This document shows, one piece after another, positions 1 to 8,129 of a DNA stretch of 9,304 nucleotides. Every line of letters starts with the position of its first letter. Position 1 is the stretch's first letter. The notes under the pieces are model-generated. The model had not been told where the DNA came from and did no database searches. It saw nothing but the letters and a program-made list of their open reading frames with translations. Location of the stretch: contig SSHD01000042.1 of assembly GCA_008017255.1 (NCBI GenBank), forward strand, positions 1 through 9,304, read 5' to 3'. The DNA comes from Acinetobacter sp. Lineage in GTDB: Bacteria; Pseudomonadota; Gammaproteobacteria; Pseudomonadales; Moraxellaceae. The position numbers were made by a program, and so were the translations under genes.

Positions 1-1
1 A

Positions 2-508
2 TTTGAAGGTGAAAGTAATATTTTGGATGTGCATTTGCATGAACAGCAACGCCATGACGATGAAAGTGTTTTAGCCACGGCAGAACAAATTATTGCCTTA
101 AATGTTTACCCGAATCCTCGCCGTGCCCTTTCAGGGGATAAAGCTTTAAAAGTTTTACTGAAATTTGGGTTACGTTTTGGTGAAATGTCGTGTTTTCATC
201 GTTATGAAAATACCGAAGAACCGAGTGCGCTGATGTTTTCTGTGTTACGCATTACCGACAATGGCCCCGCGGGGTTTGACTTGGAAACTTTAGCCACCGA
301 AAAAGTGCAAGGTTTGGCGTTTTTCTTGGCACTGCCAAATAGCAAAGCCGTGACAGGTTATGACATGATGACCAGTATTGCTGGGCTGATTGCACGTGAA
401 ATTGACGGTAAAGTATATGATGAAGATAACTTGGAATTTACCCCGCAGCTCAAAGAACATTGGCGCCATAATGTAATTGACTATCGTCCACATCAAGCAT
501 CAGTCTAA
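2..508 (+). CDS. zipA: Cell division protein ZipA, C-terminal part (5' end outside window)
   Basis: ZipA is an inner-membrane division protein whose cytoplasmic C-terminal domain binds the C-terminal tail of FtsZ and tethers the Z-ring to the membrane. About 168 residues are visible, open from the first full codon at base 2 with no upstream stop, so the gene starts outside the window. They cover the FtsZ-binding domain: an early segment with the pattern IIALNVYP, a central segment FGEMSCFHRYE, a strand pattern GLAFFLALPNS, and a final helix region ending TPQLKEHWRHNVIDY, which corresponds to the TPQ-containing last helix of E. coli ZipA. The N-terminal membrane anchor and the linker are not in the window. 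A TTG at 23 is an internal Leu codon, not the start. The gene is followed by ligA on the same strand, a common arrangement, but here a 339-base gap with a repeat lies between them. Recognition is by overall resemblance; no search was run. Confidence 0.88.
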   Translation, partial: FEGESNILDVHLHEQQRHDDESVLATAEQIIALNVYPNPRRALSGDKALKVLLKFGLRFGEMSCFHRYENTEEPSALMFSVLRITDNGPAGFDLETLATEKVQGLAFFLALPNSKAVTGYDMMTSIAGLIAREIDGKVYDEDNLEFTPQLKEHWRHNVIDYRPHQASV

Positions 509-565
509 TGATTTTTTATTCTTGTATGATTGAATCTTTTATCTAACTTGTTGAAAAATAAATAT

Positions 566-2875
<2,310 letters not shown>

Positions 2876-2906
2876 TTTTTATTTTAAAATCTAAACTTAA
2901 GTCAGC

Positions 2907-2989
2907 ACCTGCTATCGTGAAAGGCAGCAGGGACGCCGCCTGTTTGGTTGTGATATATGGATATATCATCAGCCAAACAAAGGATTTTT
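2907..2989 (+). ncRNA. Candidate structured small RNA downstream of ligA
   Basis: Two hairpins in tandem are followed by a T-run. The first is CCTGCT 2908-2913 with AGCAGG 2926-2931; an alternative fold pairs GGCAGC 2923-2928 with GCCGCC 2935-2940 with one mismatch. The second is long: 2941-2950 pairs with 2970-2979 (one G-U), then, after a single bulged T at 2969, TGATATAT 2951-2958 pairs with ATATATCA 2961-2968. TTTTT follows at 2985-2989. The layout, with GGGACGCC between the hairpins and AAAGGATTTTT at the end, reminds me of phage P1-type C4 antisense RNAs, of which multicopy relatives are reported in Acinetobacter. That is from memory and unverified. It could instead be only the ligA terminator or a dispersed palindromic repeat. 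No strong promoter is visible; TAAAAT at 2885-2890 is a possible -10 without a good -35. Confidence 0.4.
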
Positions 2990-3011
2990 ATTACATTTCA
3001 CTCTTGAAAAG

Positions 3012-3096
3012 TAAGGTACTGCCTATACACCAAGTATTGGATTATTCAAAACTCATAAGGCAGTGCTAACACCTTATCAACCATCAATAATTATTG
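3012..3096. repeat. Interrupted inverted repeat and palindromes between convergent genes
   Basis: TAAGGTACTGCCT at 3012-3024 pairs with AGGCAGT 3058-3064 and ACCTTA 3071-3076, giving 13 bp broken only by a six-base bulge (3065-3070). Inside is a small hairpin, CCAA 3030-3033 with TTGG 3037-3040. A perfect 12-base palindrome, CAATAATTATTG, lies at 3085-3096. The position between the convergent ends of ligA and the reductase gene suggests a termination or spacer role, but no T-run follows the main stem on either strand. Confidence 0.45.
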
Positions 3097-3112
3097 GTCG
3101 AAAGGAATATAT

Positions 3113-4171
3113 TTATCCAATATATTTTTTCACAATGCCATCATCTAACAACTGCTGAAAATGTTCACACACACTGGCACGAATATCTCGATATTGAATG
3201 TTCAACTCGTCTACACTGCGCGTTGCATTAAAATAGATTGGATAGCCCATGTTTAACGCTACAAATTGGCGTGAATATCCAAGAAAAGGGGAGATCAGCT
3301 TAAAGACCGCTTTAGGCACGGTAAAGTGTGGAAATGGATATTTATAACCAAACTGTTTGGTCAATGCCTTGCCCATATCGAGCAAACTGAGTGTGCCACC
3401 ACAAATAATATAACGACCCTGAGCTTGTGGTTTAAATGCTGCTGCTACATGAGCATCGGCGACATCTCGGACATCCACAATGCCATTCCACATTGGCGGT
3501 ACACCAAACAAGGTAGTGCCATTGCCAAATTGTTGCAACACTTCAATGCTGCCAGATTGACTGGCTTCGGTCAGTGATGGGCCCATGACCAAAGCAGGGT
3601 TAATGCAGACCAAACTCCAACGACTTTGCTGCTCTGCCATTTGCCATGCTTTACGTTCTGCCGCCACTTTTGAATACGAATATGGCTGATGGGTGTCGTT
3701 GCTGGTGTTGTTCCAATGGCTTTCATCAAACTCGTTGTTGGCTGTATTTTGAATCTCAATAGCATCGCCATAGGTCGATGCAATACTTGAGGTGAGCACT
3801 ACACGCTTCACGGTTGAAGTACGATTCACGCTATTTAATACGTTTTCTGTGCCGTTGACTGCGGGCTCAATAATGTCTTTCACGGCATCTTTATAATTGT
3901 TGACCACAAAAGGCGAAGCGGTATGAATGACGATTTCACAGCCTTGCATTGCGGCATCAAAAGAACCTTGTTGTAGTAAATCTGCTTGGAAAAATTGAAT
4001 ATTTCCAGATGATTTTTCTGCCAAATCATACAAATGTTGAATTTTGTCTTTTTTGGATGGGTCACGCACGGTGGCATGTACGTTATAACCTTGCGCTAAA
4101 AGTCGTTCAATAATCCATGCCGCAATATAGCCGGTTGCACCTGTCACTAAAATTGGTGTGCTTTTATCCAT
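3113..4171 (-). CDS. NAD(P)-dependent extended SDR, dihydroflavonol-reductase/aldehyde-reductase type
   Basis: This is a predicted cytoplasmic oxidoreductase of the extended short-chain dehydrogenase family, close in pattern to plant dihydroflavonol 4-reductase and yeast Gre2 aldehyde/methylglyoxal reductase. The N-terminal Rossmann motif TGATGYIA spans residues 10-17. Arg36 in ATVRDPSKK, after the second strand, suggests NADP(H) preference. LTSSIAS near 127-133 supplies the catalytic Ser, and the YxxxK pair is Tyr164/Lys168 in PYSYSKVAAER. The length (352 residues) is normal. I prefer the ATG at 4171; an in-frame GTG at 4183 would add four residues, and the only weak ribosome-binding sequence (TGTGGA) overlaps that GTG. 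A poor promoter, TTGTTT/TTAAAA with a 16-base gap, can be read on the minus strand at 4233-4206. The gene stands alone, convergent with ligA and divergent from bacterioferritin, so its neighbours do not reveal the substrate. The family assignment is firm; the substrate is unknown. Confidence 0.88.
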   Translation of the reverse strand: MDKSTPILVTGATGYIAAWIIERLLAQGYNVHATVRDPSKKDKIQHLYDLAEKSSGNIQFFQADLLQQGSFDAAMQGCEIVIHTASPFVVNNYKDAVKDIIEPAVNGTENVLNSVNRTSTVKRVVLTSSIASTYGDAIEIQNTANNEFDESHWNNTSNDTHQPYSYSKVAAERKAWQMAEQQSRWSLVCINPALVMGPSLTEASQSGSIEVLQQFGNGTTLFGVPPMWNGIVDVRDVADAHVAAAFKPQAQGRYIICGGTLSLLDMGKALTKQFGYKYPFPHFTVPKAVFKLISPFLGYSRQFVALNMGYPIYFNATRSVDELNIQYRDIRASVCEHFQQLLDDGIVKKYIG

Positions 4172-4319
4172 TGTTATGTCCACAGTTGTTTTTTACATTC
4201 AAATTTTTTAACGAATTTTTGCTGTGTAAACAAGCGCCACAGGGGTTTTATTTTTACTTTTCCGGTGAAATTGCACTAATTACGAGGGGATTGCGAATTT
4301 TTACAAAAAGTATAACGAT

Positions 4320-4414
4320 GCATTCGCGATAAAATTCTGCATTTATAAGCGCATGCGGAATGTGCAAACGCTTATTTTATTTCAATAAATTGGGCGTATT
4401 CAAACTGCGAATGC
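4320..4414. repeat. Nested inverted repeats in the divergent intergenic region
   Basis: The 352-base gap between the reductase start and the bacterioferritin start (4172-4523) holds no credible gene. GCATTCGC at 4320-4327 is inverted as GCGAATGC at 4407-4414. Between them ATAAGCG 4345-4351 is inverted as CGCTTAT 4369-4375 around a 17-base loop that contains GCATGC. The rest is very AT-rich up to the bacterioferritin promoter at 4468. The arms may be a cruciform-type repeat, a regulator target or chance. I saw no convincing Fur box in this gap. Confidence 0.35.
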
Positions 4415-4467
4415 GTATGTTTCTCATTTTAATTATATAAAAATCATAAACTTAATAAATTATTGTT

Positions 4468-4496
4468 TTGCAATTCGGCGGCAACTTCACCATAAT
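4468..4496 (+). promoter_or_regulatory. Sigma-70-type promoter for bacterioferritin
   Basis: TTGCAA at 4468-4473 and CATAAT at 4491-4496 are separated by 17 bases, with very AT-rich DNA immediately upstream that could serve as an UP element. Transcription would start near 4503, leaving a leader of about 20 bases before the ribosome-binding site AGGGAG at 4510-4515. Confidence 0.6.
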
Positions 4497-4523
4497 AAAA
4501 TGATTCGATAGGGAGTAAGTATT

Positions 4524-4988
4524 ATGCGTGGCAATCCAGAAGTCATCGACTATTTAAATATGCTCATTGGTGGTGAGTTGGCTGCTCGTGATCAATATTT
4601 AATTCATTCGAGAATGTACGAAGATTGGGGTTTGAGCAAAATTTTTCAGCGTATTGACCATGAAATGCAAGAGGAAGCCTTGCATGCCGATGCGATTATT
4701 CGCCGTGTGTTGTTTTTGGGAGCAAAACCGAATATGAACCGCGAAGAGATTAGCGTGGGGCATGATGTGGTGAGCTGTTTAAAAGCAGATTTGGCACTGG
4801 AATATCATGTGCGTGAAAAGCTTGCCGTTGGTATTCAATTGTGTGAAGAAAAAGCCGACTTTATTAGCCGTGATATGTTGCGTCAGCAGTTGTCTGACAC
4901 CGAAGAAGATCATACCTATTGGTTAGAAAAACAATTACGTTTAATTGAGTTGATTGGTTTGCAAAATTATATTCAATCGCAAATTTAA
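4524..4988 (+). CDS. bfr: Bacterioferritin, haem-free BfrA/FtnA type
   Basis: It stores iron as a ferric mineral inside a 24-subunit cytoplasmic shell, oxidising Fe(II) at a di-iron ferroxidase centre in each subunit. The 154-residue four-helix protein keeps all the expected ligands: Glu18, Tyr25, Glu51, His54, Glu93, Glu127 and His130. E. coli Bfr binds haem between subunits through Met52; here that position is Ala52, in EEALHAD. The N-terminus [21 protein letters not shown] and the segment [12 protein letters not shown] resemble the Pseudomonas BfrA/FtnA type, which also lacks this Met, rather than haem-binding BfrB. The subunit alone should therefore bind no haem, although it might co-assemble with a Met52-bearing partner encoded elsewhere. 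The start at 4524 is set by AGGGAG eight bases upstream. The gene is monocistronic: its own promoter at 4468 and a terminator 15 bases after the stop. The gene name bfrA or ftnA would also fit. Confidence 0.95.
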   Translation: MRGNPEVIDYLNMLIGGELAARDQYLIHSRMYEDWGLSKIFQRIDHEMQEEALHADAIIRRVLFLGAKPNMNREEISVGHDVVSCLKADLALEYHVREKLAVGIQLCEEKADFISRDMLRQQLSDTEEDHTYWLEKQLRLIELIGLQNYIQSQI

Positions 4989-5002
4989 GATTTGTGAATT
5001 AG

Positions 5003-5030
5003 AAAAAACTCAGTATATGCTGAGTTTTTT
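5003..5030. terminator. Bidirectional intrinsic terminator between bfr and the peroxiredoxin gene
   Basis: CTCAG at 5009-5013 pairs with CTGAG at 5020-5024 around a TATATG loop, flanked by AAAAAA (5003-5008) and TTTTTT (5025-5030). The A and T runs extend the stem and give a T-run on both strands, so one element can end both convergent genes. It begins 15 bases after the bfr stop and 11 bases beyond the peroxiredoxin stop. Confidence 0.9.
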
Positions 5031-5040
5031 ATTTGATATT

Positions 5041-5613
5041 CTATTTTTTCTGTAAGCTTTTTAAATCTTTCAATACTTGATCGGCATGGGTTTGGGCGTT
5101 CACGCTTGTATAGTGATACATAATTGCCCCTTGCGGATTAATCAAAAAGCTCTCGCGCTTGGCAATTTTAGTAAAGCCTAGATTTTTGACGATGCCAAAT
5201 TTATTTGCGAGATCACCTTTGTCATCGGCCAAAATAGCAAAGGGTAAGTCGAGTTTTTTCGAAAATTTTTGATGCGATGCCACATCATCCATACTCACGC
5301 CTAACACCACTGCATTGGCTTTTAAGAATTGCGGATAGAGTGCTTTAAATTGATTGGCTTCTTGAGTGCAACCCGCTGTGTTGTCTTTAGGATAAAAATA
5401 CAACACCATCCATTTGCCTTGGTATTGGCTCAAGCTGTGCCATTTACCGGCTTGATCTTGCAGTTTAAAACGGGGTGCAGACTGTCCCACCCATTGTTTT
5501 TGCGCCGTGTCTTGCTTAGAAAATATAGACGTTTGCGCGCTACTTAGGCTAGGCGCAGCCAGTAATAATAGCGCACTCGATAGCATAAAAACTTTGCACT
5601 TTATGGCGTTCAT
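5041..5613 (-). CDS. Exported peroxiredoxin (AhpC/TSA family, Bcp/PrxQ-like), single Cys in mature form
   Basis: Peroxiredoxins reduce hydrogen peroxide and organic peroxides through a reactive cysteine. The 190-residue protein begins with a Sec-type signal peptide: Lys5 and Lys7, hydrophobic residues about 8-20 (VFMLSSALLLLAA), and a likely cut after SSA at 24-26. It should therefore act in the periplasm. The thioredoxin-fold domain carries the family motif YPKDNTAGCT, with peroxidatic Cys82 and Thr79, and conserved Arg153 in KRESFLINPQG. Bcp/PrxQ proteins often have a resolving Cys five residues after the first; here that residue is Asn87, and the only other Cys, Cys6, lies in the signal peptide. 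The mature enzyme should therefore work as a 1-Cys peroxidase needing an outside thiol donor. The ATG at 5613 is preceded by GAGAT at suitable spacing. It is convergent with bacterioferritin and divergent from the biotin esterase gene. Confidence 0.9.
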   Translation of the reverse strand: MNAIKCKVFMLSSALLLLAAPSLSSAQTSIFSKQDTAQKQWVGQSAPRFKLQDQAGKWHSLSQYQGKWMVLYFYPKDNTAGCTQEANQFKALYPQFLKANAVVLGVSMDDVASHQKFSKKLDLPFAILADDKGDLANKFGIVKNLGFTKIAKRESFLINPQGAIMYHYTSVNAQTHADQVLKDLKSLQKK

Positions 5614-5652
5614 TATTTTGATCTCAAAAGTGGCGTGTGATGCGTTGCGTCT

Positions 5653-5661
5653 ATTTTAGCA
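5653..5661 (-). promoter_or_regulatory. Extended -10 promoter candidate for the peroxiredoxin gene
   Basis: Read on the minus strand, TGCTAAAAT (5661-5653) is an extended -10 element about 40 bases before the peroxiredoxin ATG. No clear -35 lies 17 bases upstream, as is usual for extended -10 promoters. TACAAT a few bases further upstream is a second possible -10. Confidence 0.4.
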
Positions 5662-5744
5662 AATTGTAGCGCATCGGCTAGAAAAAAAACGCAATTTATG
5701 CCATGTTGGCGAGCAAACGGTGACTTAAGCACAAAGGGATTGTT

Positions 5745-6467
5745 TTGTCGAAGCGGATTTTACTAATTACAGGTTGGGGCGGTGGCGCAGCGCTATTAGC
5801 ACCGTTGCAAGCGGCATTACAGCAACACGGTCATGTGGTAGAACGCATCAATATTTTTAATGCATTTGATGAAGCTGTGTTGCAGCATCAGGTTGAGCTC
5901 GCTCGACAGTTTGATGTGATTATTGGTTGGTCGCTCGGTGGGCAACTTGCAACGGTGTTGGTTGATAAAATTCAACAAAAATATCAACAAGCTCAAATTT
6001 TAATTACCTTAGCGTCAAATCCATGTTTTGTGGCGCAAGCCGATTGGACAGTGGCTATGCGGCCTGAAACATTTATGCAGTTCAAACAATCCTTTGCGCA
6101 AGATGCGATAAGCACTCTAAAACGGTTTGGTTATTTGGTGTGCCAAGGTGCAAGTTCTGCTAAGCAAGATTTTTTGGCAATGCAAAAAATGCTTCAACCA
6201 CAGCCCATTGCTTTACTCCAGCAAGGTTTGGTCTTGCTTGAACAGTTCAATTTGGTTGAAATGTATAAGAGCTATCAAGCTACGCAATTGCATGTGTTTG
6301 CTGAGCATGATGCGCTAGTTCCTTACCAAATTAGTGAAAATATGCAACATTTAGCTGCAAGAAAATTATCTGTGGTGGTAATGGATGGTGCATCGCATGG
6401 CTTTCCGTGTTTTATGGTGCAGCAAACTGTGCAAGTAATTGAAGATTTTCTTGCGCAGAGCGTTTAA
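5745..6467 (+). CDS. bioH: BioH-like pimeloyl-ACP methyl ester esterase (alpha/beta hydrolase)
   Basis: BioH removes the methyl group from pimeloyl-ACP methyl ester, ending the BioC-started synthesis of the pimelate part of biotin. This 240-residue protein has an alpha/beta-hydrolase fold. The nucleophile elbow is GWSLGG with Ser63, the acid is Asp189 in AEHDALVP, and His218 lies in ASHGFP. The lid segment starting ASNPCFVAQADW (about 90-101), followed by a conserved F..F and T..RF spacing, resembles E. coli BioH closely. The N-terminal third does not: the LPGFGxS segment after the second strand is missing and the early loop is ITGWGGGAAL. The start is TTG, supported by AAGGGA (5734-5739) five bases upstream; an in-frame stop at 5721 leaves no other start codon. 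It lies upstream of bioA-bioF-bioC on the same strand but is separated from bioA by 366 bases. An esterase of different substrate cannot be excluded, but context and lid favour BioH. Confidence 0.75.
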   Translation: MSKRILLITGWGGGAALLAPLQAALQQHGHVVERINIFNAFDEAVLQHQVELARQFDVIIGWSLGGQLATVLVDKIQQKYQQAQILITLASNPCFVAQADWTVAMRPETFMQFKQSFAQDAISTLKRFGYLVCQGASSAKQDFLAMQKMLQPQPIALLQQGLVLLEQFNLVEMYKSYQATQLHVFAEHDALVPYQISENMQHLAARKLSVVVMDGASHGFPCFMVQQTVQVIEDFLAQSV

Positions 6468-6532
6468 TCTTATGGGGCGTAAAAGTTTTCGTAATGTATT
6501 TTGGATTTTGACCAGTTAGAATTCATGGAACC

Positions 6533-6553
6533 CCTCCCTTTTATAAAGGGAGG
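6533..6553. repeat. Perfect 9-bp palindromic hairpin after bioH
   Basis: CCTCCCTTT at 6533-6541 pairs with AAAGGGAGG at 6545-6553 around a TAT loop. No T-run follows on either strand, so it is not a standard intrinsic terminator. It sits 65 bases after the bioH stop and just before repeat copy 2, and may be a small dispersed palindrome or mark an insertion point. Confidence 0.6.
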
Positions 6554-6573
6554 TTGGGATGGATTTCTGAGGT

Positions 6574-6782
6574 TGTGGCGGAGTCGTGCTGAGATCTCAT
6601 CTAGTTTCAGGAAATGCCTTTGGCGACCTACCTTACGAAACGATGTTTCTCATTTCGGGAAAAGTAGGCAAAACCATTTGTCATCCACAAAACCTGTCCA
6701 TTTTCTGCATTTAATTAGTTGTATCGCAGAAACATCGTTTTTTTGTTACCACGCAGGTTGTGGATGACCTTTCCGAGTATCA
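6574..6782. repeat. Structured intergenic repeat, copy 2 (bioH-bioA gap)
   Basis: This is the second copy of the element at 566-759. The same three stems are present: GCC 6616-6618 with GGC 6622-6624 (loop TTT), CCTAC 6627-6631 with GTAGG 6664-6668, and 6680-6696 with 6754-6768. Relative to copy 1, base pairs change on both sides: T-A to C-G in stem 2, T-A to C-G plus G-C to A-T in stem 3, and A-T to G-C in stem 1. The stem-3 loop is 57 bases in both copies. Copy 2 has a longer stem-2 loop (6632-6663), which carries a sequence inverted later in the element (6638-6650 against 6728-6740, 13 bp perfect). Together with the palindrome at 6533 it fills most of the 366-base gap before bioA; no gene is supported there. 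Confidence 0.8.
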
Positions 6783-6787
6783 ATAGC

Positions 6788-6816
6788 TTGTGATAAAACG
6801 AATATTAGATTTTAAA
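6788..6816 (+). promoter_or_regulatory. Weak candidate promoter for bioA
   Basis: TTGTGA at 6788-6793 and TTTAAA at 6811-6816 are 17 bases apart, immediately after the repeat. The -10 is poor and the start would leave only a very short leader before bioA, so this is a tentative call. I found no BirA-like operator resembling TTGTAAACC with an inverted partner here. Confidence 0.25.
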
Positions 6817-6833
6817 GTGGTGCAGGGGTAAGG

Positions 6834-8129
6834 ATGACGGATACTTTTGACTTAGAGCATTTGTGGCATCCCTATACGTCGATGTTAAACCCACTGCCGA
6901 CTTTTAAGGTTAAACGTGCCTATGGCGCAACCATTGAGCTGGAAGATGGCCGAACGTTAATTGATGGTATGTCGTCTTGGTGGTGCGCCATACATGGTTA
7001 TAATCATGCCGAACTGAATCAAGCCGTGACCGATCAATTGCAGCGCATGGCGCATATCATGTTTGGTGGTTTGACCCATGACCCTGCCATAGAACTAGGC
7101 AAATTATTATTAGAAATTACCCCACCAAGTTTAGATAAAATTTTCTATGCCGACTCAGGTTCGGTGGCAGTTGAAGTGGCATTAAAAATGGCGGTACAGT
7201 ATTGGCATGCACGGCAGCAGCCACAGAAAACCAATTTGATGACCACACGCTCGGGCTATCATGGCGATACGTGGAATGCGATGTCAGTCTGCGACCCTGT
7301 TACAGGTATGCATCAACTGTTTGGTTCAAGTTTGCCCAATCGGATATTTGTTGCTGCCCCGCAAAGCCATTTTGATGGTGAATGGAATCCGCAAGATATT
7401 CAACAACTCACGCAACAAATTGAACAGCATCATCATACGCTTGCCGCTTTGATTATTGAGCCGATTGTGCAGGGTGCGGGCGGAATGCGTTTTTATCATC
7501 CAGAGTATTTACGCCAAGCCAAAGCCTTATGCGAACAATATAATTTGCTGTTGATTTTTGATGAAATTGCCACTGGTTTTGGGCGCACAGGTAAGCTATT
7601 TGCTTGGGAACATGCGCAAGTGGAGCCAGATATTATGTGTATCGGCAAGGCCTTAACCGGCGGCTATATGACGTTATCTGCCACCTTAACCACAAAAGAT
7701 GTTGCTGAAACCATTAGTCGCGGTGAAGCAGGCGTGTTTATGCACGGCCCGACCTATATGGCAAATCCACTGGCGTGTGCAGTCGCATTAAAAAGCACGC
7801 AGCTGTTATTGGCGCAAGATTGGCAAGCCAATATTCAACGTATCGAAATGATTTTAAAGCAGCAATTAATACCATTGGCACAGCTAGATGGCATCGCAGA
7901 TGTGCGGGTATTGGGTGCAATTGGTGTGGTCGAACTGAACTTTAATGTCGATATGAAAACCCTACAGCAGCAATTTGTTGAATGTGGTATATGGGTACGA
8001 CCGTTTGGCAAATTGGTCTATGTCATGCCGCCGTATGTGATTAGCAGTGATGAGCTGAATTATCTGTTAGATCAATTGGTTGAGGTCATCAAAAATATGT
8101 CTGGAGTTGGTGCAAATGTCCTTGCTTGA
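6834..8129 (+). CDS. bioA: Adenosylmethionine-8-amino-7-oxononanoate aminotransferase BioA
   Basis: BioA is the PLP-dependent cytoplasmic aminotransferase that uses S-adenosylmethionine as amino donor to turn 8-amino-7-oxononanoate (KAPA) into 7,8-diaminopelargonate, the third-last step to biotin. The 431 residues match the E. coli enzyme in length. Family signatures are LWHPYTSM near residues 10-16, DGMSSWW at 44-50, the cofactor phosphate-binding stretch DSGSVAVE at 107-114, [13 protein letters not shown], the PLP Schiff-base Lys272 in [10 protein letters not shown], and [12 protein letters not shown]. The ATG at 6834 is preceded by AGGGG (6824-6828) at 5 bases. Its last 14 bases overlap the start of bioF, so the two should be co-transcribed and probably translationally coupled. 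The repeat at 6574-6782 lies immediately upstream. No abnormal residues are seen. Confidence 0.98.
   Translation: MTDTFDLEHLWHPYTSMLNPLPTFKVKRAYGATIELEDGRTLIDGMSSWWCAIHGYNHAELNQAVTDQLQRMAHIMFGGLTHDPAIELGKLLLEITPPSLDKIFYADSGSVAVEVALKMAVQYWHARQQPQKTNLMTTRSGYHGDTWNAMSVCDPVTGMHQLFGSSLPNRIFVAAPQSHFDGEWNPQDIQQLTQQIEQHHHTLAALIIEPIVQGAGGMRFYHPEYLRQAKALCEQYNLLLIFDEIATGFGRTGKLFAWEHAQVEPDIMCIGKALTGGYMTLSATLTTKDVAETISRGEAGVFMHGPTYMANPLACAVALKSTQLLLAQDWQANIQRIEMILKQQLIPLAQLDGIADVRVLGAIGVVELNFNVDMKTLQQQFVECGIWVRPFGKLVYVMPPYVISSDELNYLLDQLVEVIKNMSGVGANVLA

Noticed and set aside
4415..4510. Possible Fur box upstream of bacterioferritin
   Set aside because: The DNA is AT-rich, but no 19-base GATAATGAT-type inverted match was found; the resemblance is only base composition.
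6533..6553. Palindrome as terminator of bioH
   Set aside because: The stem is strong, but no T-run follows on either strand.
6501..6767. An 88-codon open frame in the bioH-bioA gap
   Set aside because: It begins with TTG, crosses a palindrome and repeat copy 2, has no ribosome-binding site I can see, and its sequence is explained by the repeat.
6741..6833. Possible BirA operator before bioA
   Set aside because: TTGTTACC at 6743-6750 resembles half of TTGTAAACC but has no correctly spaced inverted partner.
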